From assembly GCA_003024985.2 (NCBI GenBank), contig PXIH01S0011389.1: a stretch of DNA of 11,159 bases; one strand, given 5' to 3'. Made by a program: the position numbers and the translations under genes. Source of the stretch: Euperipatoides rowelli. Lineage: Eukaryota > Onychophora > Udeonychophora > Euonychophora > Peripatopsidae. Positions 7,436-11,159 of this stretch are shown in pieces (the first letter of the stretch is position 1; every line of letters begins with the position of its first letter). Under the pieces are notes generated by a model. The model was not told the DNA's origin, did no database searches, and saw only the letters and a program-made list of their open reading frames with translations.

Positions 7436-7971
7436 TTCTCTTTTTGGTCTATTTCTTCTTTTTACACTTTCTGTCCATCTCTCAAGTGCTGCGGAACCTC
7501 TCAAGACATGCCCGGCAGATTACCATTTAATCTTCCTTACTTCATCCACCTTCCCATCTTTTCCAAACTTGCTCATTTCTGATCAAATTTGTCCATTTTA
7601 TTTTCAACATTCTTCTTGCACACAAAATATCAAAAAGCATTGATCTTCTTTTCCAAGTCTTTGGTTAAAGTCCAAGTCTCACATAGTCACATCCATATAT
7701 GAAAACTAACCAAACATAAATATCTTCAATTTTAAATGTTTGTTATCTCTTCTTAAAATTTTTTTTTTTTTTCAAAAATGCAGATTTTGCCATTCCTATC
7801 TTTGTTCACATTCTTTTGTGGTTCTTCCATGTCCCATCTTCTGTTATCAAGTTGCCCAAATAACTAAATTCCTTTACCTGTTCTACTATTTTTCCTTCCA
7901 TGTTAATCTTGCATAAATGTTTCCTAAATTCCTTTGTTACCAATAACCAATGATTTTGTCTTTCCTGTATC
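7436..7971 (-). mobile_element. 5'-truncated, frameshifted non-LTR retrotransposon: C-terminal reverse-transcriptase remnant
   Basis: On the minus strand, in the order expected of a LINE ORF2 after the catalytic domain, are: DTGKTKSLVIGN (7936-7971); then, in another frame, GKIVEQVKEFSYLGNLITED (within 7830-7907); the degraded YG segment (about 7671-7714); RRMLKIKWTNLIRNEQV (7566-7616); and, shifted again, AGHVLRGSAALERWTESV and a basic tail (7436-7516). The YLG-LITEDG, RRMLKI-W and GHVLRG motifs are characteristic of LINE-type proteins, often annotated as craniofacial development protein 2-like or endonuclease-reverse transcriptase. The endonuclease and the YADD catalytic box are absent, and several stops and at least three frame changes make it dead. 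Clade (RTE or Jockey-like) is not settled. 5' truncation is usual for such insertions. Confidence 0.85.
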
Positions 7972-8150
7972 GAAACGTTTACAGTACAGTAAGCTACCAT
8001 TAGATAATACAAATTAAAAGTAACTTAGCTAAAAGTTTTCTTCATTCTATGGATTATTGTTTGTGCTTAAGTTTTAATATTCCCCACCCCACTATTTTAA
8101 AGCATTTTGTTTTAAAAAATAAACCAAACAGGCAAGCTAACTAAATTAAA

Positions 8151-8156
8151 TTTATT
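8151..8156 (-). terminator. AATAAA polyadenylation-type signal, candidate
   Basis: AATAAA on the minus strand lies about 50 bases beyond the stop codon of the candidate terminal exon (8206-8208). The spacing suits a short 3' UTR, but AATAAA is common by chance in AT-rich DNA, so it only supports the model weakly. Confidence 0.2.
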
Positions 8157-8205
8157 CAAAGAGATTAATATTTATAATAAAAATTCAAAATTACTTCAGT
8201 TCTTA

Positions 8206-8406
8206 TTAAAAATTCAAGATAGAATGACAACAGTTTTGTTGACAATGGGAGTCAGGAAATGCAGCCATGAAGGATAGAATAAGAGGTGTACTAATAGTAG
8301 TCAGTTGAAGCATTTCCACTTCACTCTTGTGTTCAAAACATTGCCCATCATCTTTGAACTTAACATGAATTAATGTTGAACATTTTACTAAATCTGTAAC
8401 TAAGGT
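8206..8406 (-). CDS. Candidate terminal exon of an unrecognised minus-strand gene
   Basis: This 66-codon stop-bounded frame ends in TAA at 8206-8208. Its residues are mixed and protein-like rather than AT-driven: VKFKDDGQCFEHKSEVEMLQ, then TTISTPLILSFMAAFPDSHC and a cysteine/histidine-containing end. It has no ATG near its start, so it would have to be entered by splicing. A phase-0 acceptor, GTTAAG before 8358, would join in frame with the donor of the candidate exon at 9071-9342, but its pyrimidine tract is poor; GTTACAG further upstream (exon start 8397) has the wrong phase for a direct join. An AATAAA lies 50 bases downstream. I recognise no family. The alternative is a chance ORF or a fragment of an unknown repeat. 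Confidence 0.22.
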   Translation of the reverse strand, partial: TLVTDLVKCSTLIHVKFKDDGQCFEHKSEVEMLQLTTISTPLILSFMAAFPDSHCQQNCCHSILNF

Positions 8407-8408
8407 TC

Positions 8409-9070
8409 ATCTTCATTACTATCTAGATGTGATCAAGCTTATAGACTTTTTTTTTTTCAATCATGGCTTCATATTCTACCGATGGATGTACTGTACAAGT
8501 CTTTTTCTCATTCCTGTTAACCTGACTAATTTTGTTGTACTGGCTATCTGTAAAATGATTATATTTTTCAAAAAATATATGAAGTATCCAGCCTTATCGT
8601 TAAACAGAAAGTCTGGATGCAAAAAGATGGTAAATTCCGGCTTTATCTGCACTCTTAGACGATACCTCCTAGGATGTCTCCTTTTATTCTATCCTCCTAG
8701 GGTGCAGCATTTAAATTCACAATTGGCTAAATGTAATTTTGTATTTTGCAAAAGAGGATGGTATTGATTTCAAGTTTTTGATTTGCATTAGGTCAATGGA
8801 GTGCTGTTTGAAATTAGATTTGAATAATAAAAAAGGCAATGATGAAAAAAAATTAGTTTACATTGTAAAATAATAAGGACTAATTGAAAAAGTCTATGTC
8901 ACAGAAGAAATGATGGACATTTGGAGGATAGCCTAGAGTCCCTAGACCTACCATACTCTCTCATCCATGGCTTATCAGAAATATTTTATAAATGAATGCT
9001 AATCAGAAAGCATCCACACTGAATCTTAACAATCCTCCCAAATTCCTTAGTTTTCAGGTACTGTACTTAC
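8409..9070 (-). other. Stretch between the two candidate exons
   Basis: If the minus-strand gene model holds, this would be most of its intron, beginning with GTAAGT at 9070-9065. It contains CCTCCTAGG twice (near 8666 and 8692), one TAGCCTA (8929) and one TACTGTA (8489), and otherwise nothing recognisable. Confidence 0.3.
8429..8767 (+). other. Open frame of 112 codons, probably chance
   Basis: The frame is open for 112 codons but begins at a GTG; the first ATG is codon 20 (8486), leaving 93 residues. The first half is hydrophobic and aromatic (FLIPVNLTNFVVLAICKMII looks like a membrane segment), the second basic and cysteine-containing. In AT-rich DNA hydrophobic runs of F, I, L and Y arise easily from T-rich codons. 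No promoter, splice signal or family resemblance supports it, and it lies in what would be the intron of the minus-strand gene model. I list it because a frame this long is mildly unexpected here. Confidence 0.1.
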
Positions 9071-9342
9071 TTTCGTGTTTTTCTCCTGTATCACTAGTAA
9101 GGCAAGGATAGATGGAACATGTGTTTGGGAGGATTTATTAAAGTTGCCTAATGTGGTTTTGATCTGAGACGAGAATGATTTTGTGCTCTCCATTTCATGG
9201 CAATATATCAGGTGCTCATTTACCAAATCCAGGGAGTTTGAATGAAAAACAGGATGGTCTGTTATTTGATTCAGTAAGTCTTCCATGCACAATATAATTG
9301 AAAAAATATTGCATCTAAATCCTCTGATTAAAGGAACCCACC
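9071..9342 (-). CDS. Candidate internal exon of an unrecognised minus-strand gene
   Basis: The minus strand is open from about 9355 to 9047 without a real ATG at its start (it begins with TTG), as expected of an internal exon. A T-rich tract running into GATGCAG gives a 3' splice site before 9342, and GTAAGT (9070-9065) gives a near-consensus 5' splice site after codon AAA; the exon is 272 bases, entering in phase 1 and leaving in phase 0. The roughly 90 residues are well mixed: MEDLLNQITDHPVFHSNSLD, LVNEHLIYCHEMESTKSF and VPSILALLVIQE suggest an all-helical, HEAT-like or otherwise soluble protein. I do not recognise the family. The base before the donor is A, not the preferred G. The alternative is chance or repeat-derived coding sequence. 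Confidence 0.33.
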
Positions 9343-10077
9343 CTGCATCCCCCAAAAAAAATTATAAAAAAGGAAAATCATAAACATTATATTATCAAAA
9401 CAAAGTTAGAGTGTTCTTTCAAAAAAATTATTAAACCCCGCTTTTAAAGGAATAGAATATATCTAATGTGTTAAAAGTTTATTTTTAATATCTCTTGACA
9501 GCAGTCATTTATTCTAAATGAGTTGTAACTGGTTTGACTGAGGGAAATGACCAGATTAGACAGAAGCGATTAAGACAGGTGATGTACCTATAAAATATAG
9601 TTTGTGTGAAATGATTAATAATATTAAGAACAGAACTTTCATTTCATCTACTTGGATTAAGTAAGAAAATTGCTACAGGTGATAACAGACTGAACTACTT
9701 AACAATATTTCTACATTATAAATCAAACAGGGTTGGTTACCTCATTTAAAACTGATTGAGCAGGTAATACTGTGTCTGTGAACTAGTGGTGTATAATATT
9801 CCATTATTTTGGTAGTTTTTATTCGGGGGGGGGGAGCGGGAATAGGGAAGTGAATAGTTTTTTTTTTAAAAAAAAAAATAAGCTTTTTATTAAAAAAATA
9901 TATTTTTTTATATTAATAAGTTTTTAATAATTTTGTGAACATTTAAAAGCAGTGGTGGATACAAACTTATCAGCATTAAATCTAAGGTTTTTTTTTAAGG
10001 GTACCTTCCTGAAATATTAAATACAACCATGTCAGCCGGTGTCAGATACTTTCAGAATATTCTATAACCAGTCACCA
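9343..10077. other. AT-rich non-coding stretch
   Basis: No gene seen. If the candidate exon is real, this would be its upstream intron, yet I found no convincing next exon on the minus strand. It contains a G10 run at 9825-9834, adjacent T8/A10 runs near 9860-9880 forming an imperfect hairpin, and a GC-richer patch near 10030-10050 with a 12-codon ORF too short to support. Confidence 0.5.
9825..9834 (+). repeat. G10 homopolymer run
   Basis: Ten G preceded by TTTTATTC and followed by AGCGGG and, soon after, AGGGAAG. With the G21 and C13 runs it belongs to a set of G/C homopolymers in AT-rich surroundings. Confidence 0.95.
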
Positions 10078-10212
10078 ATGTCGTGCTTTTTTTTACAGCT
10101 TTTTAAACAATGCTGGGATTTATCCTGCACCTTTAAAATGAACAGATGCCAGAAATGTTGCACTGGAAGCTGCCATTGTTATAGGGGCATGAAGCTTAAT
10201 TTCATTAGATAG
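10078..10212 (+). CDS. Cysteine-rich 44-residue small ORF, doubtful
   Basis: An ATG-started frame of 44 residues contains eight cysteines, most within RCQKCCTGSCHCYRG. There is no signal peptide: the start, MSCFFLQLFKQCW, lacks a clean hydrophobic core. A strong acceptor-like sequence, T8ACAG, lies inside the ORF (AG at 10097-10098), so the cysteine-rich part could instead belong to an exon beginning at 10099. The spacing matches no cysteine-rich fold I can name with confidence. The start context is weak (C at -3). Chance is the leading explanation; cysteine density is the only reason to list it. Confidence 0.12.
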   Translation: MSCFFLQLFKQCWDLSCTFKMNRCQKCCTGSCHCYRGMKLNFIR

Positions 10213-10725
10213 GTTAAATGGTAGAGCCACCTACAAGACACAAGAGAAAACAGTGTTGTGCATCTAAACATATTAATAGAAGACCCTATTAGAAAAAAGG
10301 ATAACTTTTAATTTGACCAAATATTTATTTTTGTTACAATATTAATTACTGTAATTAATAAAAAACATTACACTGCACAGTATATTAAAATTGAAGTTTT
10401 CAATTATTTTTAAAACATTGACTAGGACTTGAAATGGGCTGAGAACACTGGGGTTTTTTTAAAAAATGCTGAATGGTTCCATGATGTTAGTACCAGATAT
10501 CACTATGGGAGCAAGTCTGTTGTTAACTTTGTTTTAGTCTAAATTGTAATGACAAGGAAGATAGGCAGCGAGGAGGAATTGAAAATTATTTTAAAAATAA
10601 AATATAGAACAGAAAATTTAAAAAAAAAATTGTATTTGTTTTTGAATAATAAAGGAAAAAGTTACAGGTAGGGCAGGCTATCACAGATTAAATTTTAATG
10701 TTGTACAAAAGCTTAGGCGGTTAAG
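10213..10725. other. AT-rich non-coding stretch
   Basis: No gene seen. Contains one TACTGTA (10347), A9 and T7 runs, and short AATTAAT repeats near 10340-10365. The end leads into copy 2 of the dispersed repeat. Confidence 0.6.
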
Positions 10726-10838
10726 ATCTGTTATCTGCTCACCAATATGGCTGACGGAAATAAGTTGAAATTATCTAAATCAGCGCTCAGCAAAGGATTA
10801 TTTCACCTTTAGATTATACCATAAGGTTAGGACTGTAA
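10726..10838 (+). repeat. Dispersed repeat, copy 2 (shorter copy)
   Basis: Plus-strand counterpart of 2217-2378. It opens with ATCTGTT, continues with ATGGCTGACGGAAATA, AAATTATCTAAATC, AGCAAAGG and TTTCACC, and closes with AGGTTAGGACTGTAA. Compared with copy 1 it lacks about 50 bases before the closing block. The 21-codon ORF at 10747-10812 (MADGNKLKLSKSALSKGL and three more) is mirrored by a similar short ORF in copy 1, which is explained by shared descent of the repeat rather than by a gene. The ends are where similarity fades and may be off by several bases. Confidence 0.6.
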
Positions 10839-11159
10839 TGAAAATATACTAAAATCCTCGAGAAAAAATAGTAATCCACACTCTACTACCTTATTCCTTG
10901 AATCCTAACGTTAATTATGTTAGTGGAAAGATAACGGATCCTGACCGCTTAGCCAGCCTATGATAAGTAAATTTCTCACTGCTTTCTCATCCATCCCCAC
11001 AGCTGGTCAGGGATTCATAATGTTAATCTATTTCAAAGATACCAGAAAATAGTGCATGTTCAATGGCTTATTTAACATTTCTTATTCGCAGTTTGGCAAC
11101 ATTTAATGGAAAAATGTAATTATTGATCTCAAATACAAATATGTCAGACAACAGACTAC
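10839..11159. other. Non-coding end of window with an acceptor-like site
   Basis: No gene supported. A pyrimidine-rich tract of about 25 bases ends in CCCCACAG (AG at 11001-11002), a good match to an animal 3' splice site on the plus strand. One downstream frame is open for 23 codons, to a stop near 11072 (WSGIHNVNLFQRYQKIVHVQ). No matching donor or homologous peptide is visible, and the window ends soon after. Confidence 0.4.
11132..11154 (+). repeat. Direct repeat, copy 2 (partner at 5252-5274)
   Basis: Agrees with 5252-5274 at 21 of 23 positions; both contain AATACAAATATG and CAGAC. It lies at the very end of the window, so it cannot be seen whether similarity continues beyond 11159. Confidence 0.35.

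Noticed and set aside
10747-10812. Short ORF beginning MADG with a favourable start context and CCAAT just upstream, resembling a first exon
   Set aside because: The same segment recurs in inverted orientation at 2217-2378, so it is part of a dispersed repeat; there is also no credible splice donor before its stop.

Overview
This is AT-rich eukaryotic DNA (by eye about two thirds or more A+T) with no bacterial gene structure: no operon-like run of ORFs, no ribosome binding sites, no long single-exon gene. Long homopolymers, decayed non-LTR retrotransposon sequence, dispersed repeats, splice-like signals and sparse CpG point to animal nuclear DNA, most likely an invertebrate draft assembly (one ambiguous base at 156). 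I cannot name the species. It reads as intergenic or intronic sequence.

Layout. 1-1389: AT-rich filler dense in the 7-mers TAGGCTA and TACAGTA. 1390-1526: probable 3' tail of a non-LTR element ending in an AAATT microsatellite. 2217-2378 (minus): first copy of a dispersed repeat whose second, shorter copy lies at 10726-10838 (plus). 2379-4012: filler with a 20-bp palindrome and a C13 run. 4013-4331: a locally GC-richer block with ETS-, CRE- and CCAAT-like motifs, open on both strands. 4728-5040: diverged tandem duplication punctuated by G-tracts, one of 21 G. 5041-6285: filler with a T21 run. 6340-6423: two copies of a 42-bp unit open in frame on the minus strand. 6863-6978: two perfect hairpins. 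7281-7971 (minus): 5'-truncated, frameshifted reverse-transcriptase remnant. 8151-9342 (minus): the only stretch resembling part of a host gene, with a candidate internal exon (9071-9342), a candidate terminal exon (8206-8406) and an AATAAA downstream. 9343-11159: filler, a cysteine-rich small ORF and repeat copy 2.

The securest calls are the reverse-transcriptase remnant, the 42-bp tandem repeat, the hairpins and the homopolymer runs. The two-copy dispersed repeat is well supported by shared blocks. The exon and promoter calls are hypotheses. I see no complete gene, RNA gene, CRISPR array or intact mobile element, and no set of genes working together.
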